The notes: a model not told the origin generated them from the letters alone. Positions 47,614-58,744 are shown, numbered from the stretch's first letter. The stretch is 64,000 nt of DNA from Synaphobranchus kaupii (GCA_029718625.1 CM056380.1:115566138-115630137); one strand, 5' to 3'. Program-made: numbers and translations.

Positions 47614-48391
47614 GGCAAAATAACAGTATTTATGTTATTAATCAATGTTAGAATGCACGTAATGAACTTCAGATGAAGCTTGAACTTCGAGAACTCCATG
47701 AGAAAAGCCTCATGGAATTGATGTTTGACAATGCTTCACTGTATAATCAAATGAAATTCGTTACCCAACAAGTCTACCTAATAGTATGGAAGGGTGTGAT
47801 TTGGACACAGCCAAGCAGTCTTTGCTGATTTAATTACCCACATTTCATAGGTTTGTGGTGATAAAAACGGAAACGCAGCCGAAACATATCAAAAATGACA
47901 CATGGCAGGCAGAGTTTGTTGAGTGGGTACAAACGTAAAATTAAGGGCATGAAATGGTACAAATAAGAGGAATGGGAGGGCACTTTGCGATGGTATATGT
48001 TGCCGTGACAACGCCTGTCTCACATGCAAGATCTCTATGACAATCGCCCCTTTAAGACATTTAATTTTACGTTTGTACCCACTCAACAAACTCTGCCTGC
48101 CATGTATCATTTTTGATATGTTTCGGCTGCGTTTCCGTTTTTATCACCACAAACCTATGAACTGTGGATAATTAAATCAGCAAAGACTGCTTGGCTGTGT
48201 CCAAATCACACCCTTCCATACTATTAGGTAGACTTGTTGAGTAACGAATTTCATTTGATTATACAATGAAGCATTGTCAAACATCAATTCCATGAGGCTT
48301 TTCTCATGGAGTTCTCGAAGTTCAAGCTTCATCTGAAGTTCATTACGTGCATTCTAACATTGATTAATAACATAAATACTGTTATTTTGCC
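47614..48391. repeat. Inverted repeat with two 331-bp arms
   Basis: Arms 47614-47944 and 48061-48391 have the same length and differ at only a handful of sites (for example cgttaccc against cgttactc, and cccacatttc against tccacagttc). The 116-bp spacer is unique to the centre and matches the older repeat at 43190-44062. Arms start ggcaaaataacagtatttat and contain the transposon-like word ggctgtgtccaaatcacacc. No coding capacity. Confidence 0.93.
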
Positions 48392-48700
48392 TATATTGGA
48401 AAAGATGGAAAAGATGAGTGAAGCAGCTTCAAACTTGGTTTCTCCTCTCCTCCGGCGCAGGATACATTGATGTATCCTACCGCGGACGTTTTTTCACACT
48501 TTTGGGTGACATGATTGTGCTCACGCCCACCGAGATTGAAAGTTGGCAACAGTGATGATGCGTAGCTATGCTTTATATGAATTTCCTCAAGATAATGATG
48601 CCCCAATACAAGATATTTAGCCTAAATTGTGTGTGCGTCATTAGGTTATAATTACACATAGGACATAGGATCCTTTGCCTACAATGGATAACAAAATGCT
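48392..48700. mobile_element. Fragment of the GGGGTGCGTCCCAATA family
   Basis: Closely matches 41206-41500: gcttcaaacttggtttctcc, ttgatgtatcctaccg, gacgttttttcacac, caacagtgatgatgcgtag, agataatgatgccccaat. Terminal inverted repeats are missing. It abuts the right arm of the inverted repeat. Confidence 0.8.
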
Positions 48701-49085
48701 AAGAATTCTCATGGATCTGGCGTTGGCCGTGATCAAATATGATCCCTGTTCCCTGCCCCCTGTCCACTCAGACCCCTGTCTACTATGAGCCCTGTCTCCT
48801 CACTTTGCAAGCAATTTGCGAAAGAAATCCCGCGAAACTTTCCAAACTAGTGAGAAAGTATTTTTAATATTTTTTTAGTTTTATTGAGAATATCAATCAG
48901 TTTACATATGACAATGGTTACAAAGTGTAGATTATGAATGAAGATAGAATTAAAGGGACTGCCAACTCAAATCGATGATTCAGTTTTTCAATGGTTACTT
49001 GTTGTCATCCTGGGGTGGAATAAACATAACCCAAATATCAGTACGAAGTGATGTGCCTAAATTAAGATATGCCTTCGGGGTTTGA
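48701..49085. other. Noncoding, nothing recognised
   Basis: AT-rich sequence. The left end expected for the following transposon (cagtttttc) was not found here, so that element is 5'-truncated. Confidence 0.45.
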
Positions 49086-49640
49086 CCACGTGGGGTCATA
49101 CATCACCATGCACAACTTAGTCCCTATAACACTCGCCATTTGCTAACATTCCTTGACAAACTCAAAAATATCCTCAGCCCCCCACAGGAAGAGGGACCAG
49201 AGCAGCCCACCTACGCTGTCATTTGGGATAATGTAAATTTCCACCGGGCTGCTCTGGTCCACAACTGGTTCACTGACAACCCACGTTTTGTAGTGCTGTA
49301 CCTTCCACAATATTCCCCATTTGTCAATCCGATAGAGGAATTCTTTTCAACATGGCGGTGGAGAGTGTAGGACCACAGACCCCACGAGCGCGTGGCACTA
49401 CTCCAGGCAATGGAGGAGGCATGTGATGACATCCACGCCGACACATGCCAGGGAAGGATCCGCCATGCCAGGCGTTTTTTCTCCTGCTGCTTGGCCAGGG
49501 AGAACATCGCAGCCGATGTGGATGAGGTCCTCTGGCCTGACCAGGATCGGAGGTGGGATGCAGAGTTATCTGTTTCATTGCATTTTGCAATATTTGTTTT
49601 TCAGTCTGTTCAGTCAGCTGAACATTTTGTATTGCAGTAA
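49086..49640 (+). pseudogene. DDE transposase, C-terminal half, one internal stop
   Basis: The frame reads SPYNTRHLLTFLDKL, then YAVIWDNVNFHRA (catalytic Asp in WDN) and YSPFVNPIEEFFSTWRW (final Glu about 35 residues later). It continues after a TAG at 49368 with LLQAMEEACDD, GRIRHARRFFSCCLARENI and VDEVLWPDQDRRWD. This is the widespread fish DDE_3 (IS630-like) transposase type. Apart from the single TAG, probably from a Tyr codon, the frame stays open for 180 codons. The N-terminal half with the DNA-binding domain and first Asp is missing. Confidence 0.87.
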
Positions 49641-50155
49641 CAAATAAATATTTCCTTTGTTACCTTTTTGTATCTGTGCACCGATTTATCATTACATCCC
49701 CAGAAAGACAATCTAAACATTTTCTTTGTAGTGTTTCTCATTGAACTTATCAGTGAAATTACTAAAATAGGTAACATTTGTGTTGCATCAACTATAGTAA
49801 ATCCTATTTTGGGACAAAAAACCATACACATTACCAAAACGAGAAAAAGGAAACTATTTACACACAATTTTATGCATTTGAATATGTAACATGGCCTCAT
49901 GAAGGCAAAACATACATGAACACTATTTTGATGGTAGTGTTTTAAATTTATCACACCAGTGTTTAATTGATGCTCTGTAAGACATAAACATATAATAGCT
50001 GTGTGTATTGTTTTGGTGGAAAGAAGAGAGAACATGGTTTTGAGTGCTGTGTTTCATTTTGCAAGAGATTTGTGGAGTTTTGACAAAGTAGGTAACTCTT
50101 TTCAGAAATTGACTCACAGTTTCTGGAAATGTGTTTAAACGTTTGGGAAAAACTG
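49086..50155 (+). mobile_element. 5'-truncated IS630/mariner-like transposon
   Basis: The right end, gtttaaacgtttgggaaaaactg followed by TA at 50156-50157, is the counterpart of the ends at 25632 and 26961. A transposase C-terminal half occupies the left part, followed by about 500 bp of AT-rich 3' sequence. Confidence 0.8.
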
Positions 50156-50202
50156 TAACATTACTATTTGAAAGACGTGTGTCTCTGAACTTAACGTTAG
50201 TA

Positions 50203-50725
50203 CACTGCCTGGCCAAAAGAAAAGTCGCCGTTGCACCCGTCATGCATAGTGCCCACTGTACAAGCCTCTGGAGGCAGTGTTATGATCTGGGGTTGCTTCA
50301 ATTGGTCAGGTCTAGGCTCAGCAACATTATGCAGCAATAAAACTAAGTCAGCTGAGTACCTGAATGTACTGAATAACCAGGTTATCCCATCAATGGGCAT
50401 ATTCCAGGACGACAATGCCAAGATTCATCGGGCTCAAATTATGAAAGAGTGGTTCAGGGAGTATGAGGAATCATTTTCACATATGAATTGGCCACCAGAC
50501 CACCCCTTTGGGATGTGCTGGAGAAGACTTTACGGAGTGGTTCGACTCTCCCATCGTCAATACAAGATCTCGGCCAAAAAAGTATGCAACTCTGGACAGA
50601 AATAAATGTTGTGACGTTGCATAAGGTTGTCGAAACAATGCCACGACGAATGCATGCTGTAATCAAAGCTAAAGGTGGTCCAACGAAATATTAGCGTGTG
50701 CGACCTTTTATTTGGCCAGGCAGTG
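50203..50725 (+). mobile_element. Internally deleted Tc1 derivative, copy 1
   Basis: The ends cactgcctggccaaaagaaa and tttatttggccaggcagtg are bounded by TA on both sides. It is only 523 bp. The left end joins directly to the transposase catalytic region, so the N-terminal coding part is deleted. Copy 2, with the same junction, begins at 63805. Confidence 0.9.
50262..50697 (+). pseudogene. Tc1 transposase catalytic remnant
   Basis: The first frame reads GGSVMIWGCFNWSGLGSATL, then GIFQDDNAKIHRAQIMKEWF (second Asp) and HMNWPPDHPF. A deletion at this point removes the SPDLNPIEN segment with the catalytic Glu and changes frame. The second frame continues WDVLEKTLRSGSTLPSSIQ to VIKAKGGPTKY and a stop ending at 50694. 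It is non-functional: no DNA-binding domain and no Glu. Confidence 0.88.
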
Positions 50726-50727
50726 TA

Positions 50728-52591
50728 TTATTATGTGAACGGATCTTATTTAGTTCAGTGGCTCAAACATATGGTACGGTTGCAACTTGTACCACGCACT
50801 TTCTTTTTTAGGCTATTTAGCTATCGTTTGTTTTGCTAAACGGCGTTTGCATTTCCGAGTCTACACATAACTTGCCTAGAGGCTCTTGGGCGTGGCCTGA
50901 ATATTAACTAGCTTTCACGCCCACCCAGTCCTGAGAATTGCATAGTCGGTAGAAAGGGACACTATTCAATCTTTTTCAGCTGTAGACATTTTTAAAGGCT
51001 GAAATCTTGGTGGATGATTATTTTAACAACAAGGAGTAATGTCAAATAAAGAAAACCACCTTTTCAGCAGAGTTGTCAATCCCTTTAACAAAAATAAAAA
51101 GAGAGTAGTTTGTAATATGTCCCGCTCTTCTACTACAAGTTTTAGTTTTTACTTACCGAAATTGTTGGATGACCCCAGAAATAAGGGTTTTATCCTGGTA
51201 TTTTAAGTGCCCCCATTCGTGAGAAAAAGTTGCCCACTCAAAAGCTTTTTGACGAAGTTGACTCAAATATGCACCCTCAAAGGGGTTAAGGAGTCATATT
51301 CGGTCATGGCCTGAGTAAGAACAAGCTTGACTTTTCTTTTTCAACTCTGCGTTAGCCTACTGTTGTCAGCACAGTGTTATAAAAACCCCCAAAAAAGAGT
51401 GGTGCACAAAAAAGAAGGGAAAAACAAGAACAGAAGGAGAGTGTGGCAAAGCTGTCAGAATTATATTGGATGAAATTTTAACGGTGAGTAATCTTTTTCA
51501 TTTTTGTTCTTAAGTGTGGTGAGGGATTCTGTGCTCAATGGTTACGATTTGCGTAGCTGCACCAAACTCTTTGCTGTATGTACCTAAGAAACTGTCTGCC
51601 ATGCCAGTTATTACAAATAGTGAATATTCAGTGTTTGTGACCTTAGATTATAGAGTTCCATTTAAGTGAATCATCTACATACATTTAGCTGTTGGTTGTT
51701 TATCTAGGACTGTGCAGGATAATTATCTCTGAATTTTCCTGAATGGAGATGGAGCCAATTCTAAGGCAGTATGCGTTAGCATTATGTTATAGCTGTCACA
51801 TTAGAAGGCCTACTGAGTGATAATGGTCATACTGTTGAGATAACTTGCGTTGTGCATTTTTGTTGATTCTCTGGTGTTTTGGTTTGATTGTTTGACATGT
51901 CTGGCTGTGATGGTTTAAGAAGACTTTATGATGTTCATTATTATTAGGGAGATGCGGTAAGTTTGGTTTTGGTTGGAACTGTATGTTAAAAGCTATAGAT
52001 ACAGCATTTCACCCCCTCTAGTGCCTCATATGGAGATTACATTTCATACAACACAGCCAGAAGCACATCTGGTTGCCAGATTGACTTGTTTCATCTGCAT
52101 TTTGTGTACATAACGTTACTTCATCTGAATGTGAAGAGTGGAGTCAGAGACAGAATCAGGCTCAATCACGTTGAATATCAAATCTTTTGTGGTTGGGCTG
52201 GACAAGTACTGAATTCATAAACAAATTTTGCAATATGTAGCAATGCATTACCTCCATAGATTTAGTTTACTCTATGCGGTGGTGTTTCAAGATTCATGTA
52301 ACCCCAGTGAGCAAAAGCCGGAATCTAGATGTCTAAAGGGGTGGAAATCACAGATTGGGAGGCGTTTTGAAATAAATGTAAATTTAGCCCAAGTTAAAGC
52401 CTGGCTACATCCTAGCCGGTTAGAAAACGTTCACTTTTCAACCAAATTTAGCCGGTTTTTCACCTAGATGCGAGACGGCGTTTCATCGTCTTTTCACCAA
52501 CCTTTCAACACGAAAATGTTCACTGGGAGGTTATGATATAGATAATGTTAGCTAATGAGTTTGCATGCATCTTGTCTCTGCTAGCTATACG
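50728..52591. other. Noncoding, nothing recognised
   Basis: About 1.9 kb without protein similarity or transposon ends. A TATA-like ttataaaaac at about 51378 and a gtgagt near 51484 are isolated and not enough to call a gene. Confidence 0.5.
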
Positions 52592-52593
52592 TA

Positions 52594-53491
52594 CAGTTGA
52601 AGTCGGAAGTTTACATACACTTAGGTTGAAGTCATTAAAACTCATTTTTAACCACTCCACATATTTCATGTTAGCAAACTATAGTGTTGGCAAGTCAGTT
52701 AGGACATCTACTTTGTGCATGACACACATGACACAAGTTTACAGACATATTATTTCACTTTTAATTCACTATATCACAATTCCAGTGGGTCAGAAGTTTA
52801 CATACACTAAGTTGACTGTGCCTTTAAACAGCTTGGAAAATTCCAGAAAATTATGTCATGGCTTAGAAACTTCTGATTGACATTGAACTTGCTAATTGAC
52901 ATTATTTGAGTCAATTGGAGGTGTACCTGTGGATGTATTTTAAGGCCTACCTTCAAACTCAGTGCCTCTTTGCTTGACATGGGAAAATAAATCAAAAGAA
53001 ATCAGCCAAGAACTCAGAAAGAAAATTGTGGACCTCCACAAGTCTGGTTCATCCTTGGGAGCAATTTCCAAATGCCTGAAGGTACCACGTTCGTCTGTAC
53101 AAACAATAGTACACAAGTATAAACACCATGGGACCACACAGCCGTCATACCGCTCAGGAAGGAGACGCATTCTGTCTCCTAGAGATGAAGGTGCTTTGGT
53201 GCGAAGTGCAAATCAATCCCAGAACAACAGCAAAGGACCTTGTGAAGATGCTGGAGGGAACAGGTACAAAAGTATCTATATCCACGATAAAATTAGTCCT
53301 ATATCGACATAATCATAATCTAAATAAATCATTCTCTCAACTATTATTCTGACATTTCATTCTTAAAATAAAGTTGTGATCCTAACTGACCTAAGACAGG
53401 GAATGTTTACTAGGATTAAATGTCAGGAATTGTGAACAACTGAGTTTAAAGGGACTTGGCTAAAGTTTATGTAAACTTTCGACTTCAACTG
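52594..53491 (+). mobile_element. Sleeping Beauty-type Tc1 element, internally deleted
   Basis: Outer and inner direct repeats are present at the left end (cagttgaagtcggaagttta; gtgggtcagaagtttacata), and the right end closes with actttcgacttcaactg. TA flanks both sides. The left untranslated region includes tgactgtgcctttaaacagc. Most of the transposase after the DNA-binding domain is missing, reducing the element to 898 bp from an expected 1.6 kb. The inner left repeat spacing is also shortened relative to the copy at 44235. Confidence 0.92.
52979..53315 (+). pseudogene. Sleeping Beauty-type transposase N-terminus
   Basis: After the ATG at 52979 a small insertion breaks the frame almost at once. 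The family sequence then follows: SQELRKKIVDLHKSGSSLGA, LKVPRSSVQTIVHKYKHHGT and SYRSGRRRILSPRDE, the two paired-like helix-turn-helix regions joined by the GRRR-type AT-hook. A second frameshift near 53200 leads to VQINPRTTAKDLVKMLEGTG and VLYRHN. The whole catalytic domain is deleted. Confidence 0.9.
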
Positions 53492-53493
53492 TA

Positions 53494-54113
53494 AATACCT
53501 TCTTTATTAGAGCTATGCATCTGTCTTAGGCAACATAGGTTATAGCCCACAATGGCTATTTAATCATAATGGATAAGTATTTCTTTAGTAATTGTAGTAA
53601 TGGATGCACTAATGGGTCTTGATGTTACTCTCCGGCCATTTTGATGCCTGCAGAACTGCATCAGGGGACCGGCGTTTGTTGATGGGTTTCTGTCGAACCA
53701 GCAGACCTCTGAGTCCGATAGTTGACCTCTCATAGTTAAACCAATGTGCAAACAGCTAGCAGCCCGACAGCATATTACGGCGGGAGCCCGCTATCTGGGT
53801 AGCAAGCTAGCTAACGCTAATGTCTCAGTGTGAAATGACAAGAGAAAAGCAAAATGTCGAAATAATGTTACTCTTTTCGGTCATACTGTAATAAATTACG
53901 GTCCGAACTGCAGCTTAAGAATGAAGCTAATATGTTATATGAACATTATATGATCGATCTGATCACCTTTCTGATAGTTTCCTTGCTAGTTAACGCATTA
54001 GCTTACCGGTCGAGTAGAAAAGTGGCCATCTCCAGAATTGTGATACTTTGAGCTCCCTCCAACGAATAAATGCCGAACCAAGGTTTACCCTTGTCTTACT
54101 TTGGTTCTTGTCA
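53494..54113. other. Noncoding, nothing recognised
   Basis: AT-rich single-copy-like sequence with no open frame of interest. Confidence 0.5.
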
Positions 54114-54117
54114 TTAA

Positions 54118-54629
54118 AGTGATACTGCAGTCAAAAACCGACTTTTCCCGCTGAAAACCGATGTTTTGGGTTAGATTATGATCATACACAACTGTTTATG
54201 TCCGAAAATCTCATGTTTAGTCAAAATAGTTTTATCTGAGTTTTTGTGTAGGCTTACCAATATGCTAGTTTCCGGGGATTCGTGACGTCACGAGATCCTT
54301 AACATAAAAATGGGTGGAGTTGAGGTGATCCTTGGGGTGGTCTCGGCTGGGCACGTGGTATAAAAGCAGAGACCAATGGGTTTTTTTTCCTCTTTGAGAC
54401 TGAGACCCTTACTGCTAACTAGTTCGTTCAAGTTTAAATGTGAATTGCTTTGTATTACTGCTAACGTTAATATTACGACTTATATCGACACACCCTTTCA
54501 CTCTTTGACCGTATGAATATTCATAATATGACTACATGGCACCATCGTCATATGACCACACCCACTCACGAGTTCCAGTTCAAATTGAAGCGGTAAAAAA
54601 GGCCTTAGAAAAGCCTCTGCAGTATCTCT
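54118..54629. mobile_element. TTAA-target MITE (piggyBac/Kolobok-like)
   Basis: It is flanked by TTAA at 54114-54117 and 54630-54633. The inverted ends are agtgatactgcag and ctgcagtatctct. At 512 bp it has no transposase. It contains a TATA-like word with ggtataaaagcagagacc near 54358. TTAA duplication is characteristic of piggyBac and Kolobok elements; which of the two cannot be told. Confidence 0.75.
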
Positions 54630-54633
54630 TTAA

Positions 54634-55287
54634 GGACTGGTACGGGGGTTTCTGGGGTTGAACGTTACAGCTGGATGACGGCTCTGGTGGTGGAGCAGGG
54701 CGTTCGCTTGGCATCAAATTCCACCATCACTGTCGGACTAGCTCAGTCTGGCAACCAATTGAGACTCCTGCTACACAGATGGGCGTGGTATCAAAGTCGT
54801 AATACTACTGGCTCAGAAGTATGTTAGAGCCAGGAACCAAACGACGTCTTAGACAAAGATAAACACTGCAAACAAGGCTGCAAACAATTACTTTTTTTGT
54901 AATGATTCATTCATAATCAATATTTATTTTTATGGAAAAGCAATACTTTTATTCTGTATCTTTCATCAAGCTCTGTGGAAGTATTATATATAAAAATGTT
55001 TTTGTCTCCATAAAAATAACCTTTAATACCCTAATTTCGCCCATCAATATATCAGCCGTTTTAGCACCAATTACCAAGCCACTTGGCAAATCAACTCATC
55101 TCATCAATATCTCGCCATAAGAAAAATATGGGAAAGATTTGTTCAGCCGTTTTTCATATAATTAAGTACATTAAAAAATTAAGATTGACTTTTTTTTCCC
55201 AACGACCTAGCTCAAATTATGCCGATATACAAAATCACAACATCCGGAACCACACTTTTGAAAAGAGAAAAAGCTCCATTCGTGATA
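54634..55287. other. Noncoding flank of a Tc1 insertion
   Basis: AT-rich sequence. The segment 55216-55250 (gccgatatacaaaatcacaa) recurs inverted at 57143-57178 on the other side of the Tc1 element, suggesting the transposon landed in an older inverted-repeat element. Confidence 0.45.
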
Positions 55288-56927
55288 CAGTCAAGCCGGA
55301 AAGTCTGCACACCCCTTCCACCTTCTCCACATTTTATTACGTTACAGACTTATACTACAATAGATTGAGTTCATTTTTTGCCTCAAACATCTACACACAA
55401 TAGCCAATAATGACAAAGTGAAAACAGGTTTTTAGAAAATATGCAATTTTATTTTACTGACAAAAATAGGTTATTTAGGGGTTACACATCTGTACACACC
55501 CTTAGCCTAATACTTGGTTGCTGCACCTTTGGCAGCGATTACAGCTTCAAGGCGTCTTGGGAAAGAAGCTACGAGCTTGGCACACTTGTTTCTGGACATT
55601 TTTGCCCATTCCTCTTGGCATATCCTTGCAAGCTCCGTCAGGTTGGATGGGGAGCGTCATTACACAGCCATTTTCAGCTCTTTCCACAGATGTTCAATTG
55701 GATTCAGGTCTGGGCTCTGGCTGGGCCACTCAAGGACATGCACAGACTTTCTCCGAAGCCACTCCTTTGTTCTCTTGGCTGTGTGCTTCGGGTCGTTGTC
55801 ATGTTGGAAGGTAAACCTTCGCCCCAGTCTGAGGTCCAGAGCGCTCTGGAGCAGGTTTTCTTCAAGGATCTCGGTGTACTTAGCTGCATTCATCTTTCCC
55901 TCTATCAGGACTAGTCGCCCCGTTCCCACTGCTGAAAAACATCCCCACATCATGATGCTGCCACCGCCATGCTTCACTGTAGGGATGGTATTAGCCAGGT
56001 GATGAGCGGTGTCTGGTTTCCTCCAGACGTGACGCTTGGTATTCAGGCCAAAAAGTTCAATTTTGGTTTCATCAGACCAGAGAATCTTGATTCTCATGGT
56101 TTGACAGTCCTCTAGGTGCCTTTTGGCAAACTCCAAGCGGGCTGTGATGTGCCTTTTACTAAGGAGGGGCTTCCGTCTGGCCACTCTACCATAAAGGCCT
56201 GATTGGTGGAGTGCTGCCTGGATGGTTGATCTTCTGAAAGGTTCTCCCATCTCCACAAGGATATGCTGGAGCTCTGTCAGAGTGACCCTCGGGTTCCTGC
56301 TCACCTCCCTGGCCAAGGCCCGTCTTCCCCGATTGCTCAGTTTGGCCGGGCGGCCAGGTCTAGGAAGATTCTTGGTGGTTCCAAACTTCTTCCATTTACG
56401 AATGATGGTGGCCACTGTGCTCTTTGGGACCTGTAAAGCTGCAGAGATTTTTCCGTACCCTTCTCCAGATCTATGCCTTGACACAATCCTGTTTCTGAGG
56501 TCTGCAGATAATTCCTTTGACCCCATGGCTTGGAGTTTGCTCTGACATGCACTGTCAACTGTGGGACCTTATATAGGCAGGTGTTGGCAATCCCCAATCA
56601 TGTCCAATCAATTGAATTCATCACAGGTGGACTCCAATTAAGTTGTAGAAACATCTCAAGCAGTATCAGTGGAAACAAAATGCACCTCAGCTCACTTTTG
56701 GGTGTCATATCAAAGGGTGTGCACACTTGTGTACATATGATATTTAACATTTTGATTTTTAATAAATTAGCACAAATGTCTAAAAACCTGTTTTCACTTT
56801 GTCATAATGGGCTATTTTGTGTAGAATTTTGAGACAAAAAATTAACTCAATCTATTGTAGAATATGTCTGTAACATAATAAGAAGTGGAGAAGGTGAAAG
56901 GGGTGTGCAGACTTTCCGGCTTGACTA
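55288..56927 (-). mobile_element. Nearly intact Tc1-like transposon
   Basis: Ends cagtcaagccggaaagtctg and ttccggcttgac..., flanked by TA (55286-55287; 56928-56929). The inverted repeats are about 150 bp or more (acaaagtgaaaacaggtttt and its counterpart). The size, 1640 bp, is normal for a complete Tc1 element, and one transposase lies on the minus strand. Confidence 0.93.
55507..56526 (-). pseudogene. Tc1 transposase, full length but for two adjacent stops
   Basis: The frame starts at ATG (56526-56524) and runs 288 codons. Then two consecutive stops, TAA TGA (55657-55662), follow MAV, after which the same frame stays open to AAKGAATKY and a natural TAG at 55507. Total length is 339 codons, the usual Tc1 size. 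Domains: two helix-turn-helix regions (about residues 5-50 and 75-110) joined by a GRP-type hook near 58-60, then a catalytic core with Asp152 (WSDETKIELFG), Asp243 (QHDNDPKHTA) and Glu278 (SPDLNPIEHLW), giving DD34E spacing. All catalytic residues are present. The predicted product lacks only about 50 C-terminal residues. I infer recent inactivation. Confidence 0.93.
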
Positions 56928-56929
56928 TA

Positions 56930-57580
56930 TATGACAGTTTTTCCAAACAAAGGTTTGGAAGAAGATCCAGTCATTAGCTTATTAACTTCCTTGTTTTGTT
57001 CTTGCACCCGTAACGGTCCCACTCACTTCCTGAAGTGTGCCTTAGTAAACAAACCGACTACTAAACAACAGTTGCTAGTTCTTTGAAAATTGTTCTTCAA
57101 AATCAAATAAATCAAAAATTGGTTCAAAGGTTTCAAACATGAGGTTCCAGATGTTGTGATTTTGTATATCAGCATAATCTGCGTTGTTTGCATTAGTTTA
57201 TGTGCTAAAAGTGTGCTTTTGAGACCTGTTTTGCCATGCAATGGGAGTCAATGGAGAGAGAAAAAAACATTATTCTTCGTTAGCCAGTTGCTGACCACTG
57301 GAGCAAGTCATGAAGATGACCATGAATATTACGACTCACATCAGGCCGGGGCCAGGCAGCTATCACCGAACTATATAGAAAACTAGAAACAACAAGCTGT
57401 ATCTCTCCCATTCATTCTTGTCAGTATTTTACAATAGAGAAAGGGGGATGAATAAATAAATGCAGATAAAAAATAGAAATATGTTATATGAAATATGGTA
57501 TACATCGTTTCATCTCAGTTGTCAAATTCTGTGAAACTGACACCACAATGCAGTGAATAAATACATAATTCCTGCTTTTT
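56930..57580. other. Noncoding between Tc1 and gypsy elements
   Basis: It contains the inverted counterpart (57143-57178) of 55216-55250 and otherwise AT-rich sequence. No gene recognised. Confidence 0.5.
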
Positions 57581-57841
57581 GCCTTTTGTGGTATTTTTTG
57601 TATTGTGTTATGTTGTATTGTTTCTGTTACTTCGTTTTCGGTTATGTTCATTTTTGTTTGTGTGTTTTTGGTTTCATTCTCGGTCTCCCATCCATGTGCT
57701 TGTGTTTTCACTTCCCCATTGTGTTAGCCCCGCCTTTCGTCTCAGCTCTTCATTACCTATGTGTTTCATCGCAGCTGGACTCTGTCAGAAAGTCCCTAGA
57801 ATAATTAGCTACAAGCATGAATCAGCGCAGTTCCAGCAGCT

Positions 57842-58655
57842 CCAGCTCGGGCGTGATACCAATCCAGTCGTCCCTGCGATGTCTCCCCAAGGCTCTGCAC
57901 CAGCTCCGGGAAGGGAACCGCATCTACCACCCCCAGAACCCTACGCCAGAGAACCAGGTACCTGCCACTCATTCCTGCCCCAATGTTCACTAGTGTTTGA
58001 ACTCCAACCCTCTACCTTCCCCACAGACCGCACCAGAATCACCTACATCATCAACCTTCTCACCGGCAGAGCCAGGGAGTGGGGAATGGCGGTGTGGGAC
58101 ACACGTTCTCCGGTCTGCTCCTCCCACACCGCCTTCGTGGAGGAAATGAAGCGGGTGTTCAACCGTTCCAGGCAAGGCCATGAAGCAGCATGGAGAGAGG
58201 AGGAGATGCTGCAGATCCGTCAGGGGAAGAACACAGTCTCTGATTATGCCATCGACTTCTGCACTCTGGCCACCACCAGCGGCTGGAATCAAGAGGCCCA
58301 GTACGATGCCTTCCTCCATGGTCTTACTGACTCGGGAGTTGCCGGCTGGCTTTGATGCTTTGGTGGAGATGGCTATTTGGATTGACCGTCATCTGTTCAC
58401 CCACCGTAGAGAGAAGTCGGTGAAGGGCCACCACCTCCAAAGAGAGGCGGAAGCCTCATCCGGGTCATTCCTGCCACATATCATGGAACCAGCGCCCCTG
58501 CCCAGTGCACCCGAACCAATGCAGATCTAACGCACTCGTCTGACCCCTGCCGAGCGCCAACGCAGAATTAGTGCCTGCTCCTGCCTCTACTGCGGGAATC
58601 CCGGCCACTTCATCGCTAACTACCCATTAAAAGCCAACGCTCACCCATAGCCAGA
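57842..58655 (+). pseudogene. Gypsy gag remnant
   Basis: Structural protein of a Ty3/gypsy element. The first readable frame gives LPPPEPYAREPGTC, then FLPQCSLVFELQPSTFPTD, TYIINLLTGRAREWG and TVSDYAIDF, the retrotransposon gag core. A deletion near 58333 shifts the frame, which continues RELPAGFDALVEMAI, with a stop at 58528. The zinc knuckle reads CLYCGNPGHFIANY: the last Cys of the CX2CX4HX4C motif is Tyr. The N-terminus is lost. Confidence 0.85.
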
Positions 58656-58744
58656 GAATTACAGGTGAGCGTTACCCCTCTGCAACAATCCCTTAACACC
58701 CGATCTCTGTTGTCTGCCTCCCTACTTATTGACGGTCTGGCCAG

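Noticed and set aside
55441..56002. Plus-strand frames over the Tc1 element
   Set aside because: They are antisense shadows of the minus-strand transposase, which has clear DD34E motifs.
57579..57840. Start of the gypsy gag at an upstream alternative codon
   Set aside because: The N-terminal residues of this frame are hydrophobic, Phe/Val-rich translation of T/G-rich LTR-like sequence, and do not resemble gag.
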